A DNA stretch of 64,000 bases. It comes from an uncultured Alphaproteobacteria bacterium (GTDB lineage Bacteria; Pseudomonadota; Alphaproteobacteria; UBA7985). Position numbers and translations under genes: made by a program. Positions within the stretch are counted from its first letter, which is position 1. Every line of letters begins with the position of its first letter. Where the stretch lies: NCBI GenBank assembly GCA_905479265.1, contig CAJQLX010000037.1, forward strand, positions 1 through 64,000, given 5' to 3'. Positions 1 through 11,367 of this stretch are shown here, piece after piece. The notes below the pieces were generated by a model that saw nothing but the letters and a program-made list of their open reading frames with translations, made no database searches and was not told the origin of the DNA.

Positions 1-3000
1 GACGCCGACTTTGCCTTTGCGCCGTTTGGCTCGATTGGAGACTTGGTGTTTGAGGATCTTGATCTTGACGGTGTTCGCGATGCGGATGAGCCGGGGATCG
101 AGGGTGTGGTGGTCGATCTGTATGACGCCACTGGCACGCTTTACGACAGTGTGACGACGGCCGGCGATGGTAGTTACGCCTTTATCGATGTAGCGGCGGG
201 AACCTACACGGTTGAAGTCATCACGCCGACGGGCTTTAGCGCCACCAATGCAGGGCCGGATGCCAATGGGGATGATCAGGCGCGCACCAGTCCTTACACC
301 ACCACAGCCGCTGACGGTGTTGCGAACACTTTGGCAGACTTTGGGTTTGTAGCCTTTACCAGCGTTGGTGACTTTGTCTTCATCGATACCGATGGCGACG
401 GCTTGCTGGGCACAAACGAGAGTGGGCAAAGCGGCGTTCAGGTCACGTTGTATGAAAACAGCGATGGCAACGCCGTGCTGGATGCTGGCGAGTCCCGAGG
501 CTCCATGGTCACGGATTCCTTGGGCCAATACCTGTTCAACGCAGTAGAGCCGGGCGCCTATTGTGTGGAATTGGCCGCGCCAGAGGCGTTTCGGGCGACC
601 CAAGGGGATGATGCGCAAGCGTCGCCTTACTGCTTTACCGTGATGCTTGGTGTTGCAGAAACGGATGCTGATTTCGGGCTGTTCCCGCTGGCGGCGAATA
701 TTGCCGCTGATAAGGCTGTCATGGGCGACCCTGTGTCGGCAACGTCGGGCCAATTGGGTCACTATGACATCACCTATGTGGTCACGGTCCTAAACACCGG
801 GAACGTGGGTCTGGATACCCTGAGTGTCAGGGACGATTTGGCCAGTCAGTTTGGATCGAGCTTTGTTGGTGTGGTTCAGGCGCCCACCATCGGCGGTCCG
901 GGCGCGTTTAGTGGCGATGGATCATGGGGGCTGGCCCCGGCATGGAGCAACGGCGCACCTGCTGGTAACCTCGACTACAGCGGCTTTTCCCCGAATGACG
1001 AGCTGCTCGGAGGCGCAAACGCTGGTATTGCAGCCAATGATGCCTTGGGTGCGGGCGAAGGTATCGAGATCCGCTTCACCATCGAGGTTGATCCAGATGG
1101 CGCGGTTGCCAGCAATCGTCTGCCATTGATGAACCAGGCCGAAGCCAGCGGATTGCCTGTTGAAGGCCCGAGCGTGCGGGTCAGCGCCCTGAGTGACAGC
1201 GGCCTGAACCCTTTGAACAACGATGAAGGGGAAGCCTTTGAAGCGGCAGGCAGTCCGAGTGACCCGACCGCAGCGCTGATTTCGCGGATTGAGCTGACCC
1301 AAGCCCTCGCCCCGACACAGGCGATCGCCGTCAACAGTTCTAATCCAGATTGGCGCGATGTTCAGTTGACCTTCAACATCGACAACAACGGCTCCGTCCC
1401 GCTGACAAATATCTCGATCCTCAACGATCTGGAAGCGGTGATGGGGACGGGTGTGGTGCAGACGGGCGCAGGTGCGCAAACGGGCATCGTCTCTGGCGTG
1501 CTGTGCAGTGGACCGGGAAGCAGCGCACTGCGCTTGAATGCGGACTGGACCGGCACGGCAAGCGAGCCGGATCTGGTCGATCAGGCGCTGGCAAACGAAA
1601 ACGTGCTGATGCCCGGTGATCGATGCGAGTTTACGGCCCGTGTGACCCTCGATCTGACCATGATCGACACCGATCTTGCCAATGCCCTGACGGCGCGGGC
1701 AAGCGGCTGGTCTGATGCAGACGGTGATGGTGTGGCGGATCGTCAAGACAGCGCGCCCTTTGATGCAGCGATTGCGACCCAAGGCGGTTTGCGGGGTACA
1801 CCGGATACACAAGACGACAGCGACAGCGGCTTTGACCCGGATACGATCAACCCAGAAGCCCTCGATCATGCAAGCGGGCTGAACGAAGGGCCGGACGCGG
1901 ATGGCTCCGACCTGAACGACGACCCAACAACACTCAACCTCTCGGCAATGGGTCTCGCCAAAGACGTGCAGATGGTGTTTGCGGATGCTTCGTCGGGCAC
2001 CATCGGGAATATCGATGTCGGCTTTATCTTTGCCGTGGTGAACAGCGGGAACACGGCGCTCTCGGACTTGCATCTCTACGAGCATTTTGCCGCCAACTTT
2101 GATGCTGCTTTTGTCTCCGTTGTCACGGAACAGCGGTCGAGCACCGCGAACGCCTATCGCGTGGAAATCGGTCCTGCGGGGCAGTGGACAGGGCAATCGG
2201 CGTGGGCCACCGCTGGTCCGGATGCATTCGTGACGGCGGTCGTCGCGGGCAACTCGACCTTCACGGGCCGCGCCGCGCTTGGCGTGCCGGAAACCGATTT
2301 ATTGCAGGGCGGCAGCAGCTTCATCACTGAGGCGACTGTTTTAGAACCGGGGGAGGGGTTCGAAGTCCGCGTTGTGGCCGAAATTGATCCTGATCGGGCG
2401 ACGGCGCCCAGTATCTATCCTTTCATGAACCAAGGCCGATTGGTTGCCACGGATGCTCGGGACGACGTGCTAGAAACCCGCTCCGACAACGGGATCGATC
2501 CGACGTCGAGCAATGACACTGAGAATGAGGGCGAAACACAGGGCAGTCGTTCAGACCCAACCCCTTTGTTCGTCTCTGAGATTGCGCTGACCAAGGACTT
2601 CGTGGGCTCAACCGCGAATGCCGCAAGTGGGGCGTGGGTGGACGTGACGTTTGAGTTCGCCGTCGCCAACATTGGCGCTGCGCCGCTGCTTGGGCTGTCC
2701 ATCACCGATGCAGTCGAAGCGCAATTGGGCGCTGGGTCTGTCGTCTTGCCGTCAACGCAAGGCTCGCGCACCGGCCAGATCGCCCAAGCGGTTGAATGCC
2801 GGGGTGAGGGCGCTGGGGGCCGTGTTGGTTCGTTTGCGCTCAATCTGACTTTTGCAGGCACCAACGCTGCCAGCGAACTGATCGATCAAACCCAACCGTC
2901 ATTCTTGCCCATAGGCGAGGTGTGTCGCTTCCGCACGGTGGTGACCGTGAATCCGGCCTTGATTGCCGCCAATCCTGCGCGCAACTCGGCGCTGGCACAG

Positions 3001-6000
3001 GCTTATCCAGACAGCGACGGTGATGGCGTTCCGGATTATGATGAATCGGCACAGGCCCGCTTTGACGCGGCGGCCAGCACGGCACAAGGCAATGCCCCCA
3101 GCGATCCTGTCGCTGACCTCAGCGATGCTGGACGAGATCCAAAAACCATCAATGCAGGCCATAGCGATCACGCCTCAGCAGCGGCTGTTGACGGCCCAGA
3201 TCGCGATTCACAGACCCTGAACGATGACCCGACATCATTGCTGTTTGGCCACCTTGCCTTGTCCAAGGCCGTCACGCAGATCGTGCCGCAAACCGACAGT
3301 GACACCATGGCCGTCACCTTTACTTTCGTTGCCCTGAACAATGGAACCGAAGGCGTTGAGCAGTTGGTTTTGGAAGACGGGCTTGCGGGGCAATTGGGTG
3401 GCGCGTTTCTACAAACCCTGTCCACGCCGCAAATCCTGCCGTTGGGCAGCAATGGAACCGCACAGACCTTTTCTGGCCTGACCTATGCCACCCCTGCTTG
3501 GGTTGGTACGGGGATCCCGGGCAACAGCGATTATTCGGGCGTTGGCACGGGTGACAGCCTCGACCTGCTTGGCTTGCCCGGTGGCCGGGTCTTAGCGGCT
3601 GGAGAAGGCTTTGTGGTCGAGCTTGTCGCGCTGATCGATCCTGATGGCGCGTCGGATTTGTTCTACATGCCTTTGCTGGAGAACCAAGGGACGCTCTATG
3701 GTCGCGAGCTGACGCAAGGCTTGGTGATGGGTGACACGTCCGAGCAGGGCTTAGACCCGACTGTCGATAACCCGTCCGCCTTTGATCCCGATACGATGGC
3801 GGACACGCCAACGATGATCAGTCTGCCGCAAGTGACCCTGACCAAGACAGCGACGTCGCTGATTGATGTCGGCCCCGATGCTGACAGCCCGAACGATGCG
3901 ACGCGACGGACCGTGCTGGTTGGTTTCAGCTATCTGCTCGAAAATACCGGTTCAACCGCACTGACGACCGTGTCCTTGTCCGATGCGTTTCTGAACATGA
4001 ACCGCACACCCAATCTCTCTGGCGATGTGCTGCAGTCGCTGGTCAGTGGCCCCACAACAACCAGTTATGTGCATTCAGGCGTTGGCGGTTCGGTCGATGA
4101 CTTTGACGCGAGCAACAGTGGTTTCCTCGTCGATGGATCAGCGATCACCCTTGGTGCGGCCACACCGGGCGCGTCTACACCGGGCGCGGGACAGCTGGCC
4201 GTTGGCGAGCGCATTACGGTGTCCGTGGAAGCCCGATTTGTCATGGACTTGACCGCTTACGGCAATCTTCCCACCGGAGAGCAAATCCTCAATCAGGCGA
4301 CGGTCACGGCCTACGCTGATGCCGATGGCGACGGCATCGAAGATTACCGCGACCCCAACCCCTTGAACGCCCAAGCCGGAGACGCCGCAAATGCGTCGGC
4401 GGATCCCGGACCGGATGCAACCGATCTTTCCGATGGCGACAGCGCACCTGCTGAGGATCAGAATGGCACCGGTGGGGCGACAAAGGGCAATCCGACGCCC
4501 GTTGCCTTGGCCGATATTGAGCTTACAAAGTCGGTCATTGGCTATTCGCAGCGCGATCACATCGCCGATGTCCGCTTTTTGATCACGGCGGAAAATACCG
4601 GCGAGGTGCCGCTGACGCGGTTGCAGATTTTTGAAGACCTTGAGACCGCTTTTGGCGATGCCTTTGACGCCTCGCGTGAGCCGGCTTCGGTCGCGCTTGG
4701 ATCCTTCACCACCGCTGATGGAACTACGCTCATGGGCAGCGCAGCAGCGGAAGCCGCGGGCTTGAGCGCGAACCTGTCTCGTTTTTCAGGGGACGCGGCG
4801 ACGGGCTTGGGTGGGACGTGGTTGATTGATGCAACCGCCGCATCGTGGGCTGACGCGCTTCTGCCTGCGGGCGCGATCATTCGCTTTGTTGTAACGGTGC
4901 CGCTGGATACGTTCAGCCAGCCAGATTTCGCCGGCGTGAACCAGGTGCTGGGTCAAGCCATTGACCCCAAAGCACCAACCGGCTTCCCGCCGGTTCAAGG
5001 CCAAAGCCGAAGCCCGTTCGATGTCGGCCCAATGGGTACCGAGACCCCAACGACCGTGCCGGGTATCGCGGCGCTGAAGTCGCTGGAACGTGTTGAGCAG
5101 AACCAGAGCGATCCCCGTTTGCTGGACGTTACCTACCGCCTTGTTGCCGTGAATACGGGCAGCAGTCCGCTGGCAAACGTCAACGTGCAAGAGGCCTTTG
5201 CCGATCAGTTTGGCGATGCGTTCGTGAGCGCGGCCCAAGGCGGCGTGGATGTCGGTGCCCGTATTGACGTGTTGAGCACCTTGCCTGCGAGTGAGCTGCC
5301 TGCGATCTTTGCGGGTATGGCGTTGCAAACGGGCGCAGCGGCCAGCACGGATTTTGACGGGCGCACGGCCATTGATCTTCTGCAAGCGGGTTTCAGCTTG
5401 CCGGTTGGTCGCTTTGTTGCGGTGGAAGTAACCGCATCGGTTGACCCTTCTGCAGCGCCGACCGATGCCCTTGGTGAGCCTGTCCCACTGGTCAACCTTG
5501 GGGCTGCTTACGGCTTCCTCGATGCCGATGGCGATCAAACGGCGGATCAAGTCGATACGAACAGCGACGGCGTCATTGATGGTCCGGTTGAGGTGCGTGA
5601 TGACGCCTCGGATTCCATTACGGGTGATCCCAACCAGCCCTCTGATCCGAGCCTGCCGACGCCCTTGTTGCGTCCGTCGATCGGCGTGGCCAAAACCATT
5701 GTGAACCTCGACATTGATACACAGGCCCAGACCCTGACACAGGTGTTCAACGTGGTTATCGAGAACTTTGGTGACCTGCCTGTCTATAATCTGGGCTTAA
5801 GCGACGATCAGGTGGCCTTGCTAGCGCTGGATCCCGCAGCGGTCGGTTTGCAGGTCACTGGCGCAACAAGCGGCGATCGGTTGAGCGGAGGCGGTTTTGT
5901 GGTCGTCGCACCGGCCAGTGCGGATTGCGGGGCCGCGACATGGACCTTCCAAGCCGGATTTGACGGGGGCGAGCAACAGGCGAACGTGCTTGCATCCACC

Positions 6001-9000
6001 GGTGGCCAAGGGACGGCAACGGCTGGAAATTGTCTTGCACCGGGCGACCGGGTGACTTTGGCCTATTCCCTGACCTACGATTTCTCGACTGTGGCGAACC
6101 TTTCGGCGGTGCGCTTTGGGAACAAAGTTGTGGCGAGCGCTGCCTATGATGCCAACGGCGATGGCGTGTTGGATGGCAGTCGCGTCCGTGACGAGTCCAC
6201 CACGGGGACAGACCCCGACGGCGGCGATGATGGTACAGGCGCTGGCGATGTTGATCCACTGACGGAAGACAATGGCCGCGCATCAAGGGCGAGCGACGGG
6301 GTGCCGGACGAAGATGATCCGACCCTCGCCACGCTGCCCGTTCTGGGGTTGACCAAGCAATTGGTGGCAACGGCCCCTGCTGCGGATCGTGATTTTATGA
6401 CGCTGACGTGGAAATTCGACCTCATCAATCAGGGCAATGTACCGGTTTATAACCTGAGCTTGATCGACGATCTGGCCTGTAACTTTGGCGATGCCTTTGT
6501 TGCCTCTGAAGTGCCCGATATTCAGCTGGGGGACTACGTGCCCGGCGGGCTCGGCTCGGGCGGTATTGGTGTGAACAGCGGCTATCGCGGCGGTAGCCAG
6601 TCCTTGGGCTGCGGCGCATCGCCAAGCGTGGATCAAGCCGGTTCTGCGGCCGATGTGCTCAGTGGCAGCGGCGTTCTGCAGGTTGGCGATCGGTTGCAGG
6701 TTCTGATGACGGCAACCTTTGATCCGCTTCACCCCGACTTTGCCGCCGATAACACGGCCCTTTCCGTTTACCAGCACAGGCTTGCCGCCTATGACCCAAG
6801 CGACCCGGCCACGGCGATCATTCTGTCCGACCAAGGGGCTGAGCCGCAAACGGGGAACCGGAACGGCGGAACACCAACAGGCGCGTTGGTGCTCACCAAG
6901 CACCTGACGCAGGTTGAACCGACAGCAGCAAACAACGCCCCCGCGCAGGCACTCGATGCCCGCTATCGATTGCGCGTCGAGAACACGGGCGCCAGCGCAC
7001 TGGCCAATTTGCAGCTGGTGGATGAAGTCGCGCTTGGGTTTGGCGATGGTTTCCTCGCTGCAGCCCTGAACCCCGCGCTGGTCCTGCCGCCGAGTGCTGT
7101 TGGCAGTTTTGTTTCGCTGAACACAGCATACACCGGTCAAGCTGGCGCTGGCGGCGCGCTGTTGCAGCGCGGCGGACAAGGCTTTGCGACGGCCCCCGTT
7201 TCGTCTTTGCTGATGCCCGGGGACGCCTTTGAGCTGGAGATCATCGTGACCTTTGACCCCGATTTGGTCTTGCGCGATTTGTTTCAAACGGACCCTTCGG
7301 GACGTATTTCCGTGGTGACCAACACGGCATCTGTCAGCGGGGCGGTCGATTTGGATGGGCTCAGTGCCACAGCGCCCGAAACCGTGGACCATGACGCCAA
7401 TGCCGGAACCGCGCTGCAAGTGGTGGCCGTCAGCGATATCTCAGACGACGCCAATCCAGCCGATCTGGATGGTGACGGCATCATGGATGACGATTTTGAT
7501 CAAAACGGCGCCATACTCGATGATCCGGTGGCAACCCCAATCCCTGATTTGACCGTTGTCAAAGGGCAGCGCGGTGTTGCGACCCCATTTACCGGTACGA
7601 CCCCATCGGGCGTTGATTGCAGCGCTGCAACGGACGAAGGCTTCTGTTATCAGCTTGTCTTTGTCGTTTCCCTGACCAACACGGGTTCAGCGAACCTGAC
7701 GAACCCGCAACTGGTCGATGACCTGCAGGCGCAGTTTACCACCAGCGGTCTTGCGCCGACCCCCGCCGGTGAAGCGGACGCCTTCCTTGGGGCCAGCGTC
7801 AGTGATCTGGTCTTCACCAACGCAGCAACCGCCGGCGCAGACTTGAGCGTCTCTCCCGTGCTGAACCCGAATTTTGATGGCTTTTCCGCAGGCTCCACGG
7901 CGGATTTAGCCAGCAGCGGCGACCCAAACCTCTTCTCGACGCTGGTATCAACCGCATCGAACACCGGCGCGCTTGGCCTGTTGGAGCCCGGTGACAGGGT
8001 CGATGTTGACGTGACCGTGTTTGTCGATCCGTTTATCGTGGACATCACTGCGCCGGACGGGACCAGCGCGGCGCTGGGCAACAGTGCGTTTGGCTATGCC
8101 TACAGCGACAGCGACCGTGATGGCAGTCCGGATGTTGCCGACAGGAACGACGGAACCGAAGCCCCCGGTGACAACCCCAACCCGGCGATGGACCAGCCGA
8201 CGGTGCAGGACCAGTCGGACAACGACGGGGATCTGGACGGTCAAGGCGACCCAAGCGATGACGCGCCCGGTGACAGCGACGGCGACGGTGATCCGACCAA
8301 CGACGATCCAACCCCGTTCGGCTTTCCGGGGCTGAAAGTGGTCAAGGCGCTGACGGCGATTCAGGGCGTGGCCAACAGCCAAAGCTATGAATACGTCTAC
8401 ACGGTGCGGGTGACGAACACGGGAACGCTGGACCTAAGCGACCTGCAAATCAGCGATAACCTGACCTCTGCCTTTGGCCGTGCGTTCATTCAGGTTTTGC
8501 AAGCGCCGACATTGATCGACGCAGACAGCAGCCTGAGTGCAGACTCGTCCCTTGCGGCCAATTGGCTGAACCCCCTGTTTGACGGCGGCGATGCCCAGGC
8601 ACCGCCCAGCCCGGTCTACGGTGATGATATGTTGATCACGCCAAACACGGTTGAGCTGGCGGCTGGGGACTTCCTGACGCTGACCTACAGTGTCGAAATT
8701 GACATCGACGCCAACCACGTGGCGACCCGCTTTGCCGTGCCCTTTGACCCGCTGACCCACGTGGGTGGATTCACGAATACGGCTGTGGCCTCAGCCCTTC
8801 CGACGGACGGGGCGCAGGCTTCGGCACGGATCATTGATCGCTCAGACGATGACGCCGACAAGGATGGCCGCAGTGACGGTGATAACGATGGCAACGCAGA
8901 CAACGATGATGATCCCACACCAGCGCCGGGGCTCCTGACGGAAAAGTCGCTCGTGTCTCCGGCTGTGCCGTCGTCGGCGAATGCTGTGGTGCAATTGGCG

Positions 9001-11352
9001 CAAACAGGATCGCGCGCGGCGTCTCGCCTGACCTCCTCAGCCGAGCCGGGTACAGCGTTGGAGAACGTCTTTGTGGCGCGGTTCCAGTTTGACTGGATCA
9101 ACACGGGATCCATGCCGCTGCTGAACCTCGACCTAGACGACCAACTGGCTGACCATCCGGGGATCGTGAACGTGCGTGGCGCTGCCTTTGTCGATGCGCC
9201 CATTACGGGCCGGGTTGCCGATGCGCGGTGTACGTCGCGCAGCGCGCTTTGGACCGCGCTGCCCAATGCCGGCCTGAACGCCTTTGACGGCAATGCGGCA
9301 ACCGCTGCTTTTGCGATGACGGGGAATGCGCTGGGCTTGTGTGAGCAGGTCACTTTTGAAATCGATGTTGAATTCGAAATCGACCCAGAAGCAGAGGGCC
9401 GTTGGACCAATTCAGCCCTGACAACCTTCAGCGTCGATCTCAACAACGACGGCACACCCGATGTCGGCTTGCAGGACTATTCCGACGGGGACGGCAACCC
9501 TCTTCTCGACAGCGACCCGTCTGGCGCTGGCTCGCTCGCCGACGCCGGTGACGACCCAACCACCTTGCCGTTGGCGCGCCTTGGCTTGGCCAAGGCGTTC
9601 TTGCCCAACCCCATCCCTGTGCCGAATATGGCAGGTGTTTTCGACCATACGATCCAACTCACCGTGCAGAATACGGGTGAAGTGCCGCTGACCGGGCTGC
9701 GCTTGGTGGACGACGATTTCTGGAACGAATGGTACGACATTGCGGCAGAAAATCCCGGTATTCTGGCGCCTTACCGGGGGGCTGCTGTTGTTGGTAACCC
9801 CGTGGTGGTTCGCCAGTCTGACCCCGCCAATGCCTCAATCAGCGCAGCGCTGAACACCGATATGTCCGGTTCCGATACGCGCGGCCAAACGGTCAAGCCG
9901 TCGTGGGTGGGCCAATCGGCGGAAACAGCCGACCCGCGCGTCACCGTGCTCGATGGCGCTCAACTGGCCGTTGGCGAGTCTTTTGCGCTGCAATTCGTGG
10001 TGCGCTTCAATCCCTTTGCTTTCGAACTGCCGCTGGCCCGCTATTTGGGCAATCAGGCACAAGCCATCGCCGAAGAAGCCGACCCCGACACCCTGTCACA
10101 GGCGCGCTATGCCGGTATTTACACCTTTGATCAATCCGACTCTGGCTTTGATCCAACGACCGATAACCCGGCGGCTCCGCGTATTGAGGGCGAGCCCAAT
10201 ACCTTTGCCAACGCCAGCCCGTTGCCCGACCCGGCTTTGCCGACGCTCCGCCTGACCAAGCAGTCGGTAAGCAGGGGCGTTGAAGTTGGTGAATATGCAA
10301 CGTGGCGGATCACGGTTGAAAACTTGAGCGCGATCCCGGCCATTGACGTGGACATCATCGACGTCTTACCCGCCGGCTTCGTGCCGATCGCCGCGACCTA
10401 TCAGATTGATAACAGCGCCGCGAGTACGGGCACGACGCCGACTTTGAACCTGTTGGACAATGGCGCTTACCCCGTGCCCGATGGGTTGGGGGCCGTGACC
10501 ATTGATGGCGTAACGGTCAGCAACCAAGGCCCAGTGCTGCAGTTCAACAATCTCGACCTCAATCCCGGCGATGCCGTCACGCTGTCCTTCCAAACTGACA
10601 CAACCATTGCTTTGGATGTTGGAACGTACGTGAACCAAGCCTACGCCATCGATTCCCGCGGGGTGGGGCAGGGCCAGTTGGTCTCCAGCGCCGTGGCGGA
10701 GGCCGCGATCCTCGTGCAGCCTTCCAGCGTCTTTGATTGCGCTACGATTATCGGCCAGGTGTTCAAAGACCGCGATGGCGATGGGTATCAGGAGCTGCCA
10801 GACGGCGGTATTCCAGCTGTCCGCCTCTCAGCGCTGGTTTCCGGGACCACGCTGGAAATCCGAACGGACGAGCATGGCCGTTTCCATGTCCCTTGCGCCG
10901 CTATTCCGGATCAAGATATTGGCACGAATGTTCTGCTCAAGCTCGACACCGAAACGCTGCCAGCAGGCTACCGACTGACCACAGAGAACCCGCGCGTGAC
11001 CCGGGCGACGCGGGGTAAAGTGTCCAAGGCAAACTTTGGTGCTTCTTTGGATCGTATTGTAACGCTCGATCTGAACCATTGTGCGTTTATCGGATCCTCC
11101 AGCCGCTTGAATAAACAAGCCAGAGCGGGACTGTGGGCGTTGATTGGCAAGCTCAAAGAAGGGCGAAGCACCCTGCGCATTTCCTATCGGGCGCACAGCG
11201 AGCCTTCGGGGGCCATCGATGCCCGCATGCGAAAACTCGACTACTTGGTCGCCCAGCTTTGGGACCGCGTTGATGGGGGCTATCCCCTTAACATCGAGGT
11301 TGAAACCATCCGAATCGTCGGGATGCCAGCGAAGAGCTGTCACCCATACTAG
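1..11352 (+). CDS. Giant repeat surface/secreted protein (partial, 5' end outside window): SdrD B-like domains, about 16 DUF11-like units, SdrD B-like domain, OmpA-like C-terminal region
   Basis: Frame is open from base 1. Repeated 'LTK...VTFTFVVxNTGxxPLxxLxLxDDLxxxFGxAF' units with interspersed DxDGDGxxD calcium-binding-like stretches; 'GDFVFxDxDGDGxxxxxE' SdrD B-like modules at both ends. Confidence 0.85.
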   Translation, partial: DADFAFAPFGSIGDLVFEDLDLDGVRDADEPGIEGVVVDLYDATGTLYDSVTTAGDGSYAFIDVAAGTYTVEVITPTGFSATNAGPDANGDDQARTSPYTTTAADGVANTLADFGFVAFTSVGDFVFIDTDGDGLLGTNESGQSGVQVTLYENSDGNAVLDAGESRGSMVTDSLGQYLFNAVEPGAYCVELAAPEAFRATQGDDAQASPYCFTVMLGVAETDADFGLFPLAANIAADKAVMGDPVSATSGQLGHYDITYVVTVLNTGNVGLDTLSVRDDLASQFGSSFVGVVQAPTIGGPGAFSGDGSWGLAPAWSNGAPAGNLDYSGFSPNDELLGGANAGIAANDALGAGEGIEIRFTIEVDPDGAVASNRLPLMNQAEASGLPVEGPSVRVSALSDSGLNPLNNDEGEAFEAAGSPSDPTAALISRIELTQALAPTQAIAVNSSNPDWRDVQLTFNIDNNGSVPLTNISILNDLEAVMGTGVVQTGAGAQTGIVSGVLCSGPGSSALRLNADWTGTASEPDLVDQALANENVLMPGDRCEFTARVTLDLTMIDTDLANALTARASGWSDADGDGVADRQDSAPFDAAIATQGGLRGTPDTQDDSDSGFDPDTINPEALDHASGLNEGPDADGSDLNDDPTTLNLSAMGLAKDVQMVFADASSGTIGNIDVGFIFAVVNSGNTALSDLHLYEHFAANFDAAFVSVVTEQRSSTANAYRVEIGPAGQWTGQSAWATAGPDAFVTAVVAGNSTFTGRAALGVPETDLLQGGSSFITEATVLEPGEGFEVRVVAEIDPDRATAPSIYPFMNQGRLVATDARDDVLETRSDNGIDPTSSNDTENEGETQGSRSDPTPLFVSEIALTKDFVGSTANAASGAWVDVTFEFAVANIGAAPLLGLSITDAVEAQLGAGSVVLPSTQGSRTGQIAQAVECRGEGAGGRVGSFALNLTFAGTNAASELIDQTQPSFLPIGEVCRFRTVVTVNPALIAANPARNSALAQAYPDSDGDGVPDYDESAQARFDAAASTAQGNAPSDPVADLSDAGRDPKTINAGHSDHASAAAVDGPDRDSQTLNDDPTSLLFGHLALSKAVTQIVPQTDSDTMAVTFTFVALNNGTEGVEQLVLEDGLAGQLGGAFLQTLSTPQILPLGSNGTAQTFSGLTYATPAWVGTGIPGNSDYSGVGTGDSLDLLGLPGGRVLAAGEGFVVELVALIDPDGASDLFYMPLLENQGTLYGRELTQGLVMGDTSEQGLDPTVDNPSAFDPDTMADTPTMISLPQVTLTKTATSLIDVGPDADSPNDATRRTVLVGFSYLLENTGSTALTTVSLSDAFLNMNRTPNLSGDVLQSLVSGPTTTSYVHSGVGGSVDDFDASNSGFLVDGSAITLGAATPGASTPGAGQLAVGERITVSVEARFVMDLTAYGNLPTGEQILNQATVTAYADADGDGIEDYRDPNPLNAQAGDAANASADPGPDATDLSDGDSAPAEDQNGTGGATKGNPTPVALADIELTKSVIGYSQRDHIADVRFLITAENTGEVPLTRLQIFEDLETAFGDAFDASREPASVALGSFTTADGTTLMGSAAAEAAGLSANLSRFSGDAATGLGGTWLIDATAASWADALLPAGAIIRFVVTVPLDTFSQPDFAGVNQVLGQAIDPKAPTGFPPVQGQSRSPFDVGPMGTETPTTVPGIAALKSLERVEQNQSDPRLLDVTYRLVAVNTGSSPLANVNVQEAFADQFGDAFVSAAQGGVDVGARIDVLSTLPASELPAIFAGMALQTGAAASTDFDGRTAIDLLQAGFSLPVGRFVAVEVTASVDPSAAPTDALGEPVPLVNLGAAYGFLDADGDQTADQVDTNSDGVIDGPVEVRDDASDSITGDPNQPSDPSLPTPLLRPSIGVAKTIVNLDIDTQAQTLTQVFNVVIENFGDLPVYNLGLSDDQVALLALDPAAVGLQVTGATSGDRLSGGGFVVVAPASADCGAATWTFQAGFDGGEQQANVLASTGGQGTATAGNCLAPGDRVTLAYSLTYDFSTVANLSAVRFGNKVVASAAYDANGDGVLDGSRVRDESTTGTDPDGGDDGTGAGDVDPLTEDNGRASRASDGVPDEDDPTLATLPVLGLTKQLVATAPAADRDFMTLTWKFDLINQGNVPVYNLSLIDDLACNFGDAFVASEVPDIQLGDYVPGGLGSGGIGVNSGYRGGSQSLGCGASPSVDQAGSAADVLSGSGVLQVGDRLQVLMTATFDPLHPDFAADNTALSVYQHRLAAYDPSDPATAIILSDQGAEPQTGNRNGGTPTGALVLTKHLTQVEPTAANNAPAQALDARYRLRVENTGASALANLQLVDEVALGFGDGFLAAALNPALVLPPSAVGSFVSLNTAYTGQAGAGGALLQRGGQGFATAPVSSLLMPGDAFELEIIVTFDPDLVLRDLFQTDPSGRISVVTNTASVSGAVDLDGLSATAPETVDHDANAGTALQVVAVSDISDDANPADLDGDGIMDDDFDQNGAILDDPVATPIPDLTVVKGQRGVATPFTGTTPSGVDCSAATDEGFCYQLVFVVSLTNTGSANLTNPQLVDDLQAQFTTSGLAPTPAGEADAFLGASVSDLVFTNAATAGADLSVSPVLNPNFDGFSAGSTADLASSGDPNLFSTLVSTASNTGALGLLEPGDRVDVDVTVFVDPFIVDITAPDGTSAALGNSAFGYAYSDSDRDGSPDVADRNDGTEAPGDNPNPAMDQPTVQDQSDNDGDLDGQGDPSDDAPGDSDGDGDPTNDDPTPFGFPGLKVVKALTAIQGVANSQSYEYVYTVRVTNTGTLDLSDLQISDNLTSAFGRAFIQVLQAPTLIDADSSLSADSSLAANWLNPLFDGGDAQAPPSPVYGDDMLITPNTVELAAGDFLTLTYSVEIDIDANHVATRFAVPFDPLTHVGGFTNTAVASALPTDGAQASARIIDRSDDDADKDGRSDGDNDGNADNDDDPTPAPGLLTEKSLVSPAVPSSANAVVQLAQTGSRAASRLTSSAEPGTALENVFVARFQFDWINTGSMPLLNLDLDDQLADHPGIVNVRGAAFVDAPITGRVADARCTSRSALWTALPNAGLNAFDGNAATAAFAMTGNALGLCEQVTFEIDVEFEIDPEAEGRWTNSALTTFSVDLNNDGTPDVGLQDYSDGDGNPLLDSDPSGAGSLADAGDDPTTLPLARLGLAKAFLPNPIPVPNMAGVFDHTIQLTVQNTGEVPLTGLRLVDDDFWNEWYDIAAENPGILAPYRGAAVVGNPVVVRQSDPANASISAALNTDMSGSDTRGQTVKPSWVGQSAETADPRVTVLDGAQLAVGESFALQFVVRFNPFAFELPLARYLGNQAQAIAEEADPDTLSQARYAGIYTFDQSDSGFDPTTDNPAAPRIEGEPNTFANASPLPDPALPTLRLTKQSVSRGVEVGEYATWRITVENLSAIPAIDVDIIDVLPAGFVPIAATYQIDNSAASTGTTPTLNLLDNGAYPVPDGLGAVTIDGVTVSNQGPVLQFNNLDLNPGDAVTLSFQTDTTIALDVGTYVNQAYAIDSRGVGQGQLVSSAVAEAAILVQPSSVFDCATIIGQVFKDRDGDGYQELPDGGIPAVRLSALVSGTTLEIRTDEHGRFHVPCAAIPDQDIGTNVLLKLDTETLPAGYRLTTENPRVTRATRGKVSKANFGASLDRIVTLDLNHCAFIGSSSRLNKQARAGLWALIGKLKEGRSTLRISYRAHSEPSGAIDARMRKLDYLVAQLWDRVDGGYPLNIEVETIRIVGMPAKSCHPY

Positions 11353-11367
11353 CCCGGCGATCTATCG

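Noticed and set aside
922-2196. 424-aa minus-strand ORF (and 6283-7419 minus)
   Set aside because: Antisense shadows of the giant repeat protein; no recognisable domains
1-11352. DNA-level tandem repeat/CRISPR-like periodicity in the giant gene
   Set aside because: Repeats are diverged protein domains about 600 bp long, not short identical DNA repeats with spacers
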